Assembly: GCF_001894985.1 (NCBI RefSeq)
Contig: NZ_BCXG01000008.1
Span: forward strand, 1 to 64,000
Direction of reading: 5' to 3'
DNA length: 64,000 bases
Origin: Rhodococcus tukisamuensis NBRC 100609
GTDB taxonomy: Bacteria > Actinomycetota > Actinomycetes > Mycobacteriales > Mycobacteriaceae
In this document: piece by piece, positions 18,729 to 28,402 of the stretch
Position numbering within the stretch: position 1 is the stretch's first letter
Layout of the letters: the number at the start of each line of letters is the position of its first letter
Program-made: the position numbers and the translations under genes
The notes under the pieces: generated by a model
Databases searched by the model: none
What the model was told of the DNA's origin: nothing
What the model saw: the letters and a program-made list of their open reading frames with translations, nothing else

Positions 18729-20096
18729 CTAGCCGACGAACCGGGTCGGCACGGCGGCCTCGCCGCGCGAGAGCTTCAGCCCCTCCCACGGCAGGCTCAC
18801 CAGCCCGTGGGCGACCAGGTCGCGCCCCTCGGCCAGGGTGGGCAGGCCGTCCGCCCGCACACCGCCGCGGACCAGCGGGATCATCAGCTCCCGGCAGGTC
18901 AGGTCGCCGGCGTCGGGGGCCTCGGAGTCCGCCGGGTAGGCGACCTCCTCGACGATCGTGCCGGTGGGCCGGGCCAGCCGGACGGCCCGCTTGGTGCCGC
19001 CGCGGGACACCTTGTGGCTGCTGCGCTTGGCCACCGGGAGCCCGTCGACCTCGACGAGCTTGTAGACCATGCCCGCAGTGGGCGCCCCCGACCCGGTCAC
19101 CAGCGCGGTGCCCACACCGTAAGTGTCCACCGGTTCGGCCCGCAGCGCCGCGATCGCGTACTCGTCGAGGTCGCCGGAGACCACGATCCGGGTGTTCACG
19201 GCGCCCAGGTCGTCGAGCTGCCGGCGCACCTGGCGGGCCCACACCCCGAGGTCTCCGGAGTCGATGCGGACGCCGCCGAGTTCGGGGCCGGCGACGGCGA
19301 TCGCCGTCTTGACGCCCTCGGTGATGTCGTAGGTGTCCACCAACAGGGTGGTGCCCACGCCCAGCGCCTCGACCTGGGCGCGGAAGGCCGAGGCCTCGTC
19401 CGGGCCGTCGGCGGTGGTGTGCAGCAGGGTGAACGCGTGGGCGCTGGTGCCGGCGCCGGGCACGCCGTACCGGCGGACGGCCTCGAGGTTCGAGGTGGCG
19501 GTGAAGCCGGCCAGGTAGGCGGCCCGCGAACACGCCACTGCGGACTCCTCGTGGGCGCGCCGCGAGCCCATCTCGATCATGGTCCGGCCGGCGGCGGCGC
19601 TGACCATGCGGGTGGCGGCGGACAGGATCGCGCTGTCGTGGTTGAGGATCGACAGCAGCAGCGTCTCGAGCAGCACGCACTCGGCGAAGGTGCCGCGCAC
19701 CGAGAGGATGGGCGACCCGGGGAAGTACAGCTCGCCCTCGCGGTAGCCGTCGATGTCGCCGGTGAACCGGTACTCGCGGAGCCAGTCGACCGTGCGGTCG
19801 TCGAGGAACTTCGACACCACGGCCAGTTCCGGCTCACCGAAGCGGAACCGGTCGAGGGCGTCGAGCAGGCGGCCGATGCCGCCGACCACGCCGTAGCGAC
19901 GGCCGTCGGGCAGCCGCCGCGCGAAGGCCTCGAAGCTGCAGCGGCGGTGCGCGGAGCCGTCGGCGAGCGCCGCGGAGAGCATCGTCAGCTCGTACTGGTC
20001 GGTCAGTAGCGCCGTGCTGGTGCCCGGCTGGGACCACAGCGCGGAGCCGGCGATGGCGGCGGGCGCGGCGGTGGTCGAACCTGAGTGCGTCGTCAC
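18729..20096 (-). CDS. pncB: Nicotinate phosphoribosyltransferase
   Basis: Makes nicotinate mononucleotide from nicotinate and PRPP. The 455-aa protein contains LLTDQYELTMLSAAL, GELYFPGSPILSVRGTFAECVLLETL, MIEMGSRRAHE, VRIDSGDLGVWARQVR and IVVSGDLDEYAIAAL, as in actinobacterial PncB1. GTG 20096 is preferred because TATGGT sits six bases upstream; longer in-frame starts up to 20165 lack conserved sequence. It forms an NAD-salvage pair with pncA and is divergent from clpS. Confidence 0.93.
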   Translation of the reverse strand: MTTHSGSTTAAPAAIAGSALWSQPGTSTALLTDQYELTMLSAALADGSAHRRCSFEAFARRLPDGRRYGVVGGIGRLLDALDRFRFGEPELAVVSKFLDDRTVDWLREYRFTGDIDGYREGELYFPGSPILSVRGTFAECVLLETLLLSILNHDSAILSAATRMVSAAAGRTMIEMGSRRAHEESAVACSRAAYLAGFTATSNLEAVRRYGVPGAGTSAHAFTLLHTTADGPDEASAFRAQVEALGVGTTLLVDTYDITEGVKTAIAVAGPELGGVRIDSGDLGVWARQVRRQLDDLGAVNTRIVVSGDLDEYAIAALRAEPVDTYGVGTALVTGSGAPTAGMVYKLVEVDGLPVAKRSSHKVSRGGTKRAVRLARPTGTIVEEVAYPADSEAPDAGDLTCRELMIPLVRGGVRADGLPTLAEGRDLVAHGLVSLPWEGLKLSRGEAAVPTRFVG

Positions 20097-20183
20097 CGGG
20101 TCACCATAACGAGGCGTCGGTGGCCCGGCGCCCGCGTCCTGGCCGTTTTGTCCCACGATGTTCATTCTGTCGGGATCACGTCG

Positions 20184-20189
20184 TAGGCT
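20184..20189 (+). promoter_or_regulatory. clpS -10 box (leaderless)
   Basis: TAGGCT ends six bases before the ATG at 20196. Confidence 0.45.
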
Positions 20190-20195
20190 GGTTGC

Positions 20196-20531
20196 ATGGC
20201 TCCAGGCTCCACAATCACTCCGATGGCGAGGATTCCCGCCGCAGCCCCGCAGGTCCTACCCGCGGAGGCGGAGGTCACTGACGAGGACGAGGCGCAGGAT
20301 CGTCCCTGGGTGACGCTGGTGTGGGACGACCCGGTGAACCTGATGCACTACGTGACCTTCATTTTCCAGAAGCTGTTCGGCTACAGCAAGGCGAAGGCCA
20401 CCGACCTGATGCTGCAGGTCCACAAGGAGGGCAAGGCCGTGGTGTCCTCCGGCTCGCGGGACAAGATGGAACACGACGTGCAGCGACTGCACGCCGCCGG
20501 GCTGTGGGCGACCATGCAGCGGGACAGCTGA
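20196..20531 (+). CDS. clpS: ATP-dependent Clp protease adaptor ClpS
   Basis: A 111-aa adaptor that delivers N-degron substrates to ClpC/ClpP. After a 35-residue flexible N-terminus comes the ClpS core [27 protein letters not shown], whose DDPVNLM residues form the N-degron pocket, and [29 protein letters not shown]. It is followed by DUF2017 and a P1-family peptidase in the order seen in mycobacteria. Confidence 0.95.
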   Translation: MAPGSTITPMARIPAAAPQVLPAEAEVTDEDEAQDRPWVTLVWDDPVNLMHYVTFIFQKLFGYSKAKATDLMLQVHKEGKAVVSSGSRDKMEHDVQRLHAAGLWATMQRDS

Positions 20532-20592
20532 CGCGGATCTCCTCACGGAGAGACGCCTCACCACCACTCGAAAGGACCTGCGGGTAGGCATC

Positions 20593-21168
20593 GTGCGCAC
20601 ATGGAGTCGGAAGAATTCGCTGGGCGGCGTGAAGATTCGCTCCGAGATGGATGCGCGTGAGGCGTCGGTACTGCGGTCGCTGGTGAGCTCGGTGCTCTCG
20701 CTGCTGCAGGACCGGGCCGCGTCCGCGCCGCAGGACGACCTGGCCGAGCTGACCGGGCTGCGGACCGGGAACTCCACCGCGCCAACCGATGCGACGCTGG
20801 CCCGGCTGCTGCCGGACTTCCTCAAGCCCGACGCCGCGGGCGGCGAGGAGGCGACGCCGGGTGCCAATGTCAATGGGGCACTGCGCAGTCTGCACGAGCC
20901 GGAGATCATCGACGCGAAGCTCGCGGCGGGTTCGGTGATCCTGCAGACGGTTCCGGCGGAGGGCGGCAAGGTGGTGCTGACACCGGAGCAGGCCGACGCC
21001 TGGCTCGCGGGCCTCAACGACGTCCGGCTGGCGCTGGGCTCGACGCTGCAGATCGACGCGGACACCCCCGACGAACTGGACCCCGACGACCCGCGGGCCC
21101 CGCATCTCGACGTCTACCACTGGCTCACCTGGATGCAGGACTCGTTGGTGCAGGTCCTGGTCCCGTGA
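20593..21168 (+). CDS. DUF2017 family protein
   Basis: A 191-aa protein of a family found directly after clpS in actinobacteria; function unknown, though the constant clpS neighbourhood suggests a link to protein quality control. It is mostly helical, with conserved EASVLRSLVSSVLSLL near the start and DVYHWLTWMQDSLVQVL at the end. The GTG start at 20593 lies 61 bp after clpS. Its TGA overlaps the GTG of the next gene. Confidence 0.85.
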   Translation: MRTWSRKNSLGGVKIRSEMDAREASVLRSLVSSVLSLLQDRAASAPQDDLAELTGLRTGNSTAPTDATLARLLPDFLKPDAAGGEEATPGANVNGALRSLHEPEIIDAKLAAGSVILQTVPAEGGKVVLTPEQADAWLAGLNDVRLALGSTLQIDADTPDELDPDDPRAPHLDVYHWLTWMQDSLVQVLVP

Positions 21169-22235
21169 GGCCGGGGCCGAGCGACTCGTTGGCCGACGTC
21201 GCCGGCCTGTTGGTGGGCCACCACCACGAACTGGACCCGCACGCGGCGATGGGCTCGGGCCGGGCCACCGGCTGCACCGTGGTGCTGGCGCCGGGCGGCG
21301 CGACCGCCTCGGTGGACGTGCGGGGCGGCGGCCCGGGCACCCGCGAGACCGACCTCCTCGATCCCAGCCACAGCGTGCAGCAGGTTGACGCGGTGCTGCT
21401 CACCGGCGGCAGTGCGTACGGCCTGGCCGCGGCGGACGGCGTGATGCGCTGGCTCGAGGAACGCGGCCGGGGCATCCCGATGGACGCCGACGGCCACGTG
21501 GTTCCGATCGTGCCGGGCGCGGTGATCTTCGACCTGCCGGTGGGGGACTGGGCCGTGCGTCCCACCGCGGACCACGGGTTCCTGGCCGCGGACGCCGCCT
21601 CGGCGAGCGTGGGGCGCGGCTCGGTGGGGGCCGGCGTCGGCGCCCGGGCCGGGATCCTCAAGGGCGGCGTCGGCACCGCCTCCGCGGTGCTCGGGCCCGG
21701 ACCCGCGGAGGGCGTCACGGTGGCGGCGCTGGTCGTCGCCAATCCCGTTGGCGCCGTGTTCGATCCGGCGACCGGACTGCCCTGGGGCGTGGGCCCGGGG
21801 GACCTGGAGCGGTGGGGGCTGCGGATGCCGGATCCGGCCGAACTGGCGGCGGCCGTCGAGCTGGGTCAGAAGGGCACCGTCCTCAACACCACGATCGGTG
21901 TGGTCGCCACCGACGCCCCGCTCGGCAAGGCCGGGTGCCGCCGCGTCGCCGTCGCCGGGCACGACGGGATGGCCCGGGCGATCCGCCCCGCGCACTCGCC
22001 GCTCGACGGCGACACCCTGTTCGCGCTCGCCACCGGGACCCACCCGGGGCCGACGCCGGACGCCGCCCTGCCCGTCCCGGCCGCCTTCGCCGCGGACCTG
22101 CCGGTGCTGGCCGCGGTGTGCGAGGCCGCTGCCGACGTCACGGCCCGGGCGATCGTCGACGCGATCCTGACGGCCACCCCGGTGGCGGGGATCCCGACCT
22201 ACCGGGAACTGTTCCCCTCCGCCTTCCGGACCTAG
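21165..22235 (+). CDS. P1-family (DmpA/NylC-like) self-cleaving peptidase
   Basis: A 356-aa member of the N-terminal-nucleophile P1 family. The likely self-processing point is GTVLNTTIGVV: Asn241-Thr242, matching the Asn-Thr cleavage known for NylC, which would yield alpha and beta chains with Thr242 as nucleophile. Other conserved parts are VLLTGGSAYGLAAADGVMRWL and GGVGTASAVLGPG. The physiological substrate is unknown; related enzymes cleave aminopeptides or amide oligomers. The start overlaps the DUF2017 stop (GTGA). The stop codon is part of the left arm of the palindrome at 22231-22400. Confidence 0.85.
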   Translation: MRPGPSDSLADVAGLLVGHHHELDPHAAMGSGRATGCTVVLAPGGATASVDVRGGGPGTRETDLLDPSHSVQQVDAVLLTGGSAYGLAAADGVMRWLEERGRGIPMDADGHVVPIVPGAVIFDLPVGDWAVRPTADHGFLAADAASASVGRGSVGAGVGARAGILKGGVGTASAVLGPGPAEGVTVAALVVANPVGAVFDPATGLPWGVGPGDLERWGLRMPDPAELAAAVELGQKGTVLNTTIGVVATDAPLGKAGCRRVAVAGHDGMARAIRPAHSPLDGDTLFALATGTHPGPTPDAALPVPAAFAADLPVLAAVCEAAADVTARAIVDAILTATPVAGIPTYRELFPSAFRT

Positions 22236-22400
22236 TGCCCCGCGCCCGAAGTCTTCTCGCGGTTGCCGGGGCCCACGCGGCGCCTCGCTGCGTTGTCGAA
22301 GTCCCAGGTAGAACACCGCTACCTGGGACTTCTCCGCCTTCCGATGCATCCACGTGGATCCCCGGCAACCATCAATGGACTTCGAGCACGAGGCACTAGG
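22231..22400. repeat. 170-bp nested imperfect palindrome
   Basis: The two halves are near reverse complements over their full length, symmetric about 22315. The outermost CCTAGTGCC pairs with GGCACTAGG, followed inward by CGAAGTC/GACTTCG, GGTTGCCGGGG/CCCCGGCAACC, and a perfect 14-bp inner stem at 22298-22311 and 22319-22332 with loop AACACCG. It lies between the P1 peptidase and mec and is non-coding. It could be a mobile palindromic element (MITE-like), a very strong terminator or a structured RNA. Confidence 0.75.
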
Positions 22401-22423
22401 CTGGGGGCACTCGGGAGGCAAGC

Positions 22424-24101
<1,678 letters not shown>

Positions 24102-24122
24102 CGAAAGCGGTTGAGGCGGAAG

Positions 24123-24785
24123 ATGACCAATCCCATGGACCAGTTCCGGAGCACCCCGGCGGGACTGCCGGTGCCCGGTCAGCCCGCCGTGCCCGCGACC
24201 CAGCGCGCGCTGTGGCAACAGGCGGCGATGGTCATCGGTGGATTCGTCGTCGGCCTCTACCTGCTCGAGTTCGTCGACATGCTGATGCGCGGCCGCCTGG
24301 ACAGCGTCGGCGTCGAGCCGCGCACCCTGGACGGGCTGTGGGGCATCGTGTTCGCGCCCGTGCTGCACGCCGGCTGGGGACACCTGGTCGCCAACACCAT
24401 CCCGCTGCTGGTGCTCGGATTCCTGGTGCTGCTCTCGGGGATCGGCCGCGGCCTCGCGGCCACCGGCATCATCTGGGTGGTCGGGGGCCTGGGGCAGTGG
24501 CTCTTCGGCGGCGCGAACAGCATCCACCTCGGCGCGTCGGTGCTGGTGTTCGGCTGGCTGGCGTACCTGATCGCCCGCGGTCTGTTCACCCGGCACCTGG
24601 GCCAGCTGGCCCTGGGACTGGTGGTGCTGGTGGTCTACGGCGGGCTGCTGTGGGGCGTGTTCCCGGGGGTCAACGGGATGTCGTGGCAGGGGCACCTGTT
24701 CGGCGCGCTGGGCGGCGTCCTGGCGGCGTGGGTGCTGGCGTCCGACGTCCGAAAGGCGCGGCGGGCCCCGGCGCTGAATCCGTAG
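24123..24785 (+). CDS. Rhomboid-family intramembrane serine protease
   Basis: A 220-aa protein with about six predicted membrane helices. HAGWGHLVANTIPLLVLG carries the HxxxN element, HLGASVLVFGWLAY the serine and WQGHLFGALGG the histidine of the dyad. The serine context is GAS rather than the usual GxSG, so activity is likely but not certain. ATG 24123 follows AGGCGGA. Same position as Rv1337 after cysM. murI, which follows in mycobacteria, is not present here. Confidence 0.88.
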   Translation: MTNPMDQFRSTPAGLPVPGQPAVPATQRALWQQAAMVIGGFVVGLYLLEFVDMLMRGRLDSVGVEPRTLDGLWGIVFAPVLHAGWGHLVANTIPLLVLGFLVLLSGIGRGLAATGIIWVVGGLGQWLFGGANSIHLGASVLVFGWLAYLIARGLFTRHLGQLALGLVVLVVYGGLLWGVFPGVNGMSWQGHLFGALGGVLAAWVLASDVRKARRAPALNP

Positions 24786-24915
24786 CCGCGGGACCGGATG
24801 TGGGCCCGCCGCGGCCGGGTGTGACGGCAGGCGCATCGACACGGTCACCAAGGATTCGTCTCGAAACGCCCGGGAAGTATTCAAGGGACTGACGGCTCGT
24901 GGCAGCATGGCACTC

Positions 24916-25674
24916 ATGCGCATCACCGTCCTGGGTTGTTCGGGCAGCGTCGCCGGCCCCGATTCGCCCGCGTCGGGCTACCTGCTGACCGCACCCGACA
25001 CACCGCCGGTGGTCATCGACTTCGGGCCCGGCGTACTGGGCGCGCTGCAGCGGTACGCCGACCCCGGCGAGGTGTCGATCTTCCTGACCCACCTGCATGC
25101 CGACCACTGCCTCGACCTGCCCGGGCTGCTCGTCTGGCGCCGCTACCACCCGGTGAAGCCGGCCGGGCGCGCCCTGTTGTACGGCCCCAGCGGCACCGAC
25201 TCCCGGATCGGCGCGGCGTCCGCGGAACTCGCCGGCGAAACCGACGACATCTCCGACACCATCGACCTGAGGCTCCTCGAGGACCGGCGCTCGGTGGAGT
25301 TCGGTGCGCTGACCGTCGAGGCCCGCCGGGTGTTCCACCCGCCGGAGGCGTACGGGCTCCGGTTCACCGATCCGGACGGCCGCAGCCTGGCGTACTCCGG
25401 GGACACCGGCATGTGCGACGAGGTGGTCGAACTGGCCCGCGGGGTGGACGTGTTCCTGTGCGAGGCGTCGTGGACGCACAGCCCCGACCGTCCCGAGGGC
25501 ATCCACCTGTCCGGGACCGAGGCCGGTCAGGTCGCGGCGCGGGCCGGCGTCGGCGAGCTGCTGCTCACTCACATTCCGCCGTGGACCTCCCGCGAGGACG
25601 TCATCGCCGAGGCGAAGGCAGAGTTCTCCGGACCCGTGCACGCCGTCCTGCCCGGGGATGTCTTCGCGATCTGA
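24916..25674 (+). CDS. MBL-fold cyclic nucleotide phosphodiesterase-like hydrolase
   Basis: A 252-aa metallo-beta-lactamase-fold protein with the metal-binding motif THLHADHCLDLPGLLVWRRYHP, plus AYSGDTGMCDEVVELA and LLTHIPPWTSREDVI. It matches M. tuberculosis Rv1339 closely over its length; that protein has been reported as an atypical class II cAMP phosphodiesterase, so this one may oppose the cyclase at 555-2099 (inference). ATG 24916 is seven bases after CAGCAT; ATG 24907 adds three residues. It stands upstream of rph. Confidence 0.88.
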   Translation: MRITVLGCSGSVAGPDSPASGYLLTAPDTPPVVIDFGPGVLGALQRYADPGEVSIFLTHLHADHCLDLPGLLVWRRYHPVKPAGRALLYGPSGTDSRIGAASAELAGETDDISDTIDLRLLEDRRSVEFGALTVEARRVFHPPEAYGLRFTDPDGRSLAYSGDTGMCDEVVELARGVDVFLCEASWTHSPDRPEGIHLSGTEAGQVAARAGVGELLLTHIPPWTSREDVIAEAKAEFSGPVHAVLPGDVFAI

Positions 25675-25688
25675 CCGGGCCCACCGAT

Positions 25689-25694
25689 TAGGCT
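25689..25694 (+). promoter_or_regulatory. rph -10 box (leaderless)
   Basis: TAGGCT ends seven bases before the rph GTG at 25702. Confidence 0.45.
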
Positions 25695-25701
25695 GACCCA
25701 G

Positions 25702-26490
25702 GTGAGCAGACGACTGGACGGCAGGGCGGACGACGAACTCCGCGAGGTAAGGATCACCCGAGGCTTCACCAGTCACCCCGCAGGGTCGGTGCTGGTCGAG
25801 TTCGGCAACACCCGGGTGATGTGCACGGCCAGCGTGGAGGAGGGCGTGCCCCGCTGGCGCAAGGGCTCCGGCCTCGGCTGGCTCACCGCGGAGTACGCGA
25901 TGCTCCCGGCGGCCACCCACACCCGCAGCGGCCGCGAGTCGGTCAAGGGCAAGGTCGGCGGACGCACCCAGGAGATCAGCCGGCTGGTCGGCCGCTCGCT
26001 GCGCGCCTGCATCGACCTCGCCGCGATCGGCGAGAACACCATCGCCATCGACTGCGACGTGCTCCAGGCCGACGGCGGCACCCGCACCGCGGCGATCACC
26101 GGCGCGTACGTCGCGCTCGTCGATGCCGTCACCTACCTGCGGGCGGCGGACCTGCTGACCGACCCGCAGCCGATCTCCTGCGGCATCGCCGCCGTCAGTG
26201 TCGGCGTCGTGGACGGCCGGGTCCGGCTGGACCTGCCGTACGAGGAGGACTCGCGCGCCGAGGTCGACATGAACATCGTCGCCACCGACACGGGAACCCT
26301 GGTCGAGGTGCAGGGCACCGGCGAGGGCGCGACCTTCCCGCGCACCACCCTGGACAAGATGCTGGACTCCGCGCTGGCGGGCTGCGAGCACCTGTTCGAG
26401 CTGCAGCGGCAGGCACTGGAGATGCCGTACCCGGGCGAGCTGCCCGAGCCGAAGAACCCTGAGGCGGCGAAGAAGAAGTTCGGTGCCTGA
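25702..26490 (+). CDS. rph: Ribonuclease PH
   Basis: Phosphorolytic 3'-5' exoribonuclease that trims tRNA 3' ends; 262 aa. It starts [21 protein letters not shown] and contains [59 protein letters not shown] and the phosphate-site region typical of RNase PH hexamers. GTG 25702 is supported by the TAGGCT box. It overlaps the rdgB start by 8 nt, so the two are coupled. Confidence 0.96.
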   Translation: MSRRLDGRADDELREVRITRGFTSHPAGSVLVEFGNTRVMCTASVEEGVPRWRKGSGLGWLTAEYAMLPAATHTRSGRESVKGKVGGRTQEISRLVGRSLRACIDLAAIGENTIAIDCDVLQADGGTRTAAITGAYVALVDAVTYLRAADLLTDPQPISCGIAAVSVGVVDGRVRLDLPYEEDSRAEVDMNIVATDTGTLVEVQGTGEGATFPRTTLDKMLDSALAGCEHLFELQRQALEMPYPGELPEPKNPEAAKKKFGA

Positions 26491-27100
26491 GGCGGTCCGG
26501 CTGCTGGTCGCGAGCCGTAACGCCAAGAAGCTGCGCGAGCTGCGGCGGGTGCTCGAGACCGCCGGGGTGAGCGGCATCGAGCTGGTCGGCCTCGACGAGG
26601 TGCCGGACTTCCCGGAGGCGCCGGAGACCGGCGCCACCTTCGAGGAGAACGCCCTGGCGAAGGCGCGTGACGCGGTTGCGGCGACCGGAATGCCCTGTGT
26701 CGCAGATGATTCCGGACTCGAGGTGGACGCGCTGAACGGCATGCCCGGGGTGCTGTCCGCGAGGTGGTCGGGCGTGCACGGGGACGACGGCGCGAACACC
26801 GCGCTGGTGCTGGCGCAGCTGCTGGACGTGCCGGACGCGCGGCGGGGCGCGGCCTTCGTCTCGGCGTGCGCGCTGGTGACGCCGGGCGGGGCGGAGCGCG
26901 TCGTGCGCGGGACGTGGCCCGGCGCGATCGCCCGGGAGCCGCGCGGCGACGGCGGCTTCGGCTACGACCCGGTGTTCGTGCCGGCGGGGGAGCAGCGCAG
27001 CGCGGCGCAGCTGTTGCCGGAGGAGAAGGACGCGGCCTCGCACCGCGGTCGTGCGCTGGCGCAGCTGGTGCCCGACCTCGCGGCGCTGTCCGGCCGCTGA
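26483..27100 (+). CDS. rdgB: XTP/dITP pyrophosphatase (RdgB/HAM1)
   Basis: Removes non-canonical purine nucleotides (dITP, XTP) from the pool; 205 aa. Motifs are [47 protein letters not shown] and [11 protein letters not shown]. The start GTG at 26483 lies inside the end of rph. It is followed by a cluster of palindromic non-coding repeats. Confidence 0.95.
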   Translation: MPEAVRLLVASRNAKKLRELRRVLETAGVSGIELVGLDEVPDFPEAPETGATFEENALAKARDAVAATGMPCVADDSGLEVDALNGMPGVLSARWSGVHGDDGANTALVLAQLLDVPDARRGAAFVSACALVTPGGAERVVRGTWPGAIAREPRGDGGFGYDPVFVPAGEQRSAAQLLPEEKDAASHRGRALAQLVPDLAALSGR

Positions 27101-27118
27101 CCGGTCGACCTCCCTGTC

Positions 27119-27169
27119 GACCGAATGCGGCATTCGTTCACTTGACGTGAACGAATGCCGCATTCGGTC
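27119..27169. repeat. 51-bp palindrome, copy 1
   Basis: Perfect 23-bp arms beginning GACCGAATGCGGCATTCG, with the 5-base centre TTGAC. It lies 18 bases after the rdgB stop. A second copy with paired substitutions is at 59909-59959. Confidence 0.85.
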
Positions 27170-27177
27170 AATGGCGT

Positions 27178-27237
27178 GAGTGTGCACTTTTCGTCGTTTG
27201 CCCCCGCGCGACGCCCCGGCAGGTGCACACTCGGCGG
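27178..27237. repeat. GTGTGCAC palindromic repeat, left copy
   Basis: GAGTGTGCAC (27178-27187) pairs with GTGCACACTC (27223-27232) around an interior ending GCGACGCCCCGGCAG. The same arms and interior recur at 27394-27445, giving direct repeats that bracket the small ORF at 27286. Confidence 0.75.
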
Positions 27238-27285
27238 CGCCGGTGCGGGCAGACGAGCCCGGCCGACCGAAAGGAAAGGGTGCCG

Positions 27286-27387
27286 ATGACCCCGAGGATG
27301 ATTCCGCAGACGCCCTGCGACTGGCTGGTCTACCTGGTTGCGACGCTGACCGGTCAGCCCGTGGTCAAGGGCGGCGGCGGGTCCTAG
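27286..27387 (+). CDS. Possible 33-aa small protein between repeats
   Basis: ATG preceded by a strong purine-rich site (AAAGGAAAGGG, five-base spacing) opens a 33-codon frame beginning MTPRMIPQTPCDW, with a short hydrophobic middle (WLVYLVATLTG) and a Gly-rich end. Nearly all third codon positions are G or C, as in real genes here. An in-frame GTG at 27280 is an alternative. It does not resemble any peptide I recognise. It lies exactly between the two direct copies of the GTGTGCAC repeat. It could be a small membrane peptide or a chance frame. Confidence 0.4.
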   Translation: MTPRMIPQTPCDWLVYLVATLTGQPVVKGGGGS

Positions 27388-27393
27388 CCGCGT

Positions 27394-27445
27394 CCGCCGA
27401 GTGTGCACTTCTCGGGCGACGCCCCGGCAGGTGCACACTCGGCGG
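27394..27445. repeat. GTGTGCAC palindromic repeat, right copy
   Basis: Perfect 15-bp arms CCGCCGAGTGTGCAC and its complement, with a 22-base interior. It is 13-14 bases shorter inside than the left copy. It may also end transcription of the convergent small ORF and of the DUF3817 gene. Confidence 0.8.
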
Positions 27446-27454
27446 AGCGGGCGA

Positions 27455-27814
27455 CTAGACGCCGAAGTCGCGCTTGACCTGCTGGGTGCGCCAGTGCTCG
27501 ACGAAGAAGGACAGGAACGGGACGGTGCCGGCGAGCAGGGTGCCGACGGTCCGGCCCGCGGGCCAGCGCACCTTCACCGCGAGGTCCATCGTCAGGATCA
27601 GGTACACGAAGTAGACCCAGCCGTGCACGATGGCGATCCAGCTCGGCAGGTTGTCGACCTTGAAGATGTACTTGGCGACCATCTCGGCGGTGAGCACCAG
27701 CAGCCAGATGCCGGTGGCGTAGGCGAGGACCCGGTAGCGCAGCAGTGCCGCGGCGATCTTCTTGTTGTCGCGGACCGGCGCGGTCTCGACGGTGTCTTCG
27801 GGGGCCGTGCTCAC
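27455..27814 (-). CDS. DUF3817 integral membrane protein (second copy)
   Basis: A 119-aa protein with three predicted helices; LRYRVLAYATGIWLLVL, PSWIAIVHGWVYFVYLI and PFLSFFVEHWR match DUF3817. Position after rdgB corresponds to Rv1342c. Its GTG start overlaps the stop of the upstream gene (GTGA), so the pair is an operon. It is distantly related to the DUF3817 gene at 6160-6534. No function is known. Confidence 0.85.
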   Translation of the reverse strand: MSTAPEDTVETAPVRDNKKIAAALLRYRVLAYATGIWLLVLTAEMVAKYIFKVDNLPSWIAIVHGWVYFVYLILTMDLAVKVRWPAGRTVGTLLAGTVPFLSFFVEHWRTQQVKRDFGV

Positions 27815-28215
27815 GTGGTGCTCCTATCGCCCTCGGCGCGGATCTGCGCGAGGTAGTTGTTGTACGCCGCTATGGCCTCGACCTCGGGGTCGTCGACGTC
27901 GGTGCCGATTGTCGCCGCTGCGCCGACGGAGGCCCGTTGGGGCAGCAGGTCGGCGGGGATCTCGCGGGGACCCTCGTCCGCCCCGGCGACCGGAGCCTCC
28001 GGATCGGCGTCCTCGAGCTGCACGAACCTGCGGTACGCGTAGACCACGAAGGCCGCGAACAGGGGCCACTGGAAGGCGTAGCCGAGGTTCTGGCCGGTGC
28101 CGCCCGCGGCCTCGAACCGCGTCCACTGCCACCATCCCAACGCCAGGCAGGCGCCTGCCGCGATGACGACGAACAGGATCAGTGCTGGTCGGCGCCGGGA
28201 TGGTGAACTTGCCAT
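27811..28215 (-). CDS. Conserved actinobacterial membrane protein
   Basis: A 134-aa protein with two predicted helices near the N-terminus (ALILFVVIAAGACLALGWW and YAFQWPLFAAFVVYAYR) and an acidic cytosolic C-terminal region ending in PEVEAIAAYNNYLAQIRAEG. It lacks a lipobox, although its position resembles lprD (Rv1343c). It is coupled to the downstream DUF3817 gene. Function unknown. ATG 28215 gives a start right at the first hydrophobic segment. Confidence 0.75.
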   Translation of the reverse strand: MASSPSRRRPALILFVVIAAGACLALGWWQWTRFEAAGGTGQNLGYAFQWPLFAAFVVYAYRRFVQLEDADPEAPVAGADEGPREIPADLLPQRASVGAAATIGTDVDDPEVEAIAAYNNYLAQIRAEGDRSTT

Positions 28216-28402
28216 GCCTCGACGGTACCCGAGCCGACAGGGCGGCCGAAACGACGCCCGGCGCCGTCGGCGGGCCGGTGGACCACGCCGACGGCGCCGT
28301 CTCGGTCCGTGCCGCACGCGGGCGGCGGGCCCGCGCCGCGGGCGGTGACCGGGGCCGACGGCGCGGCGGCGGCCCGGCACCCGGGCCGCCCGGCCGGGAC
28401 CG

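Noticed and set aside
27286-27387. Precursor peptide of a ribosomally made natural product
   Set aside because: No maturation enzyme (radical SAM, cyclodehydratase, LanM) is encoded nearby, and a single Cys near the N-terminus does not resemble a core peptide.
27178-27445. Insertion sequence or CRISPR at the repeat pair
   Set aside because: No transposase frame, no short regularly spaced repeats beyond two copies, and no clear target duplication.
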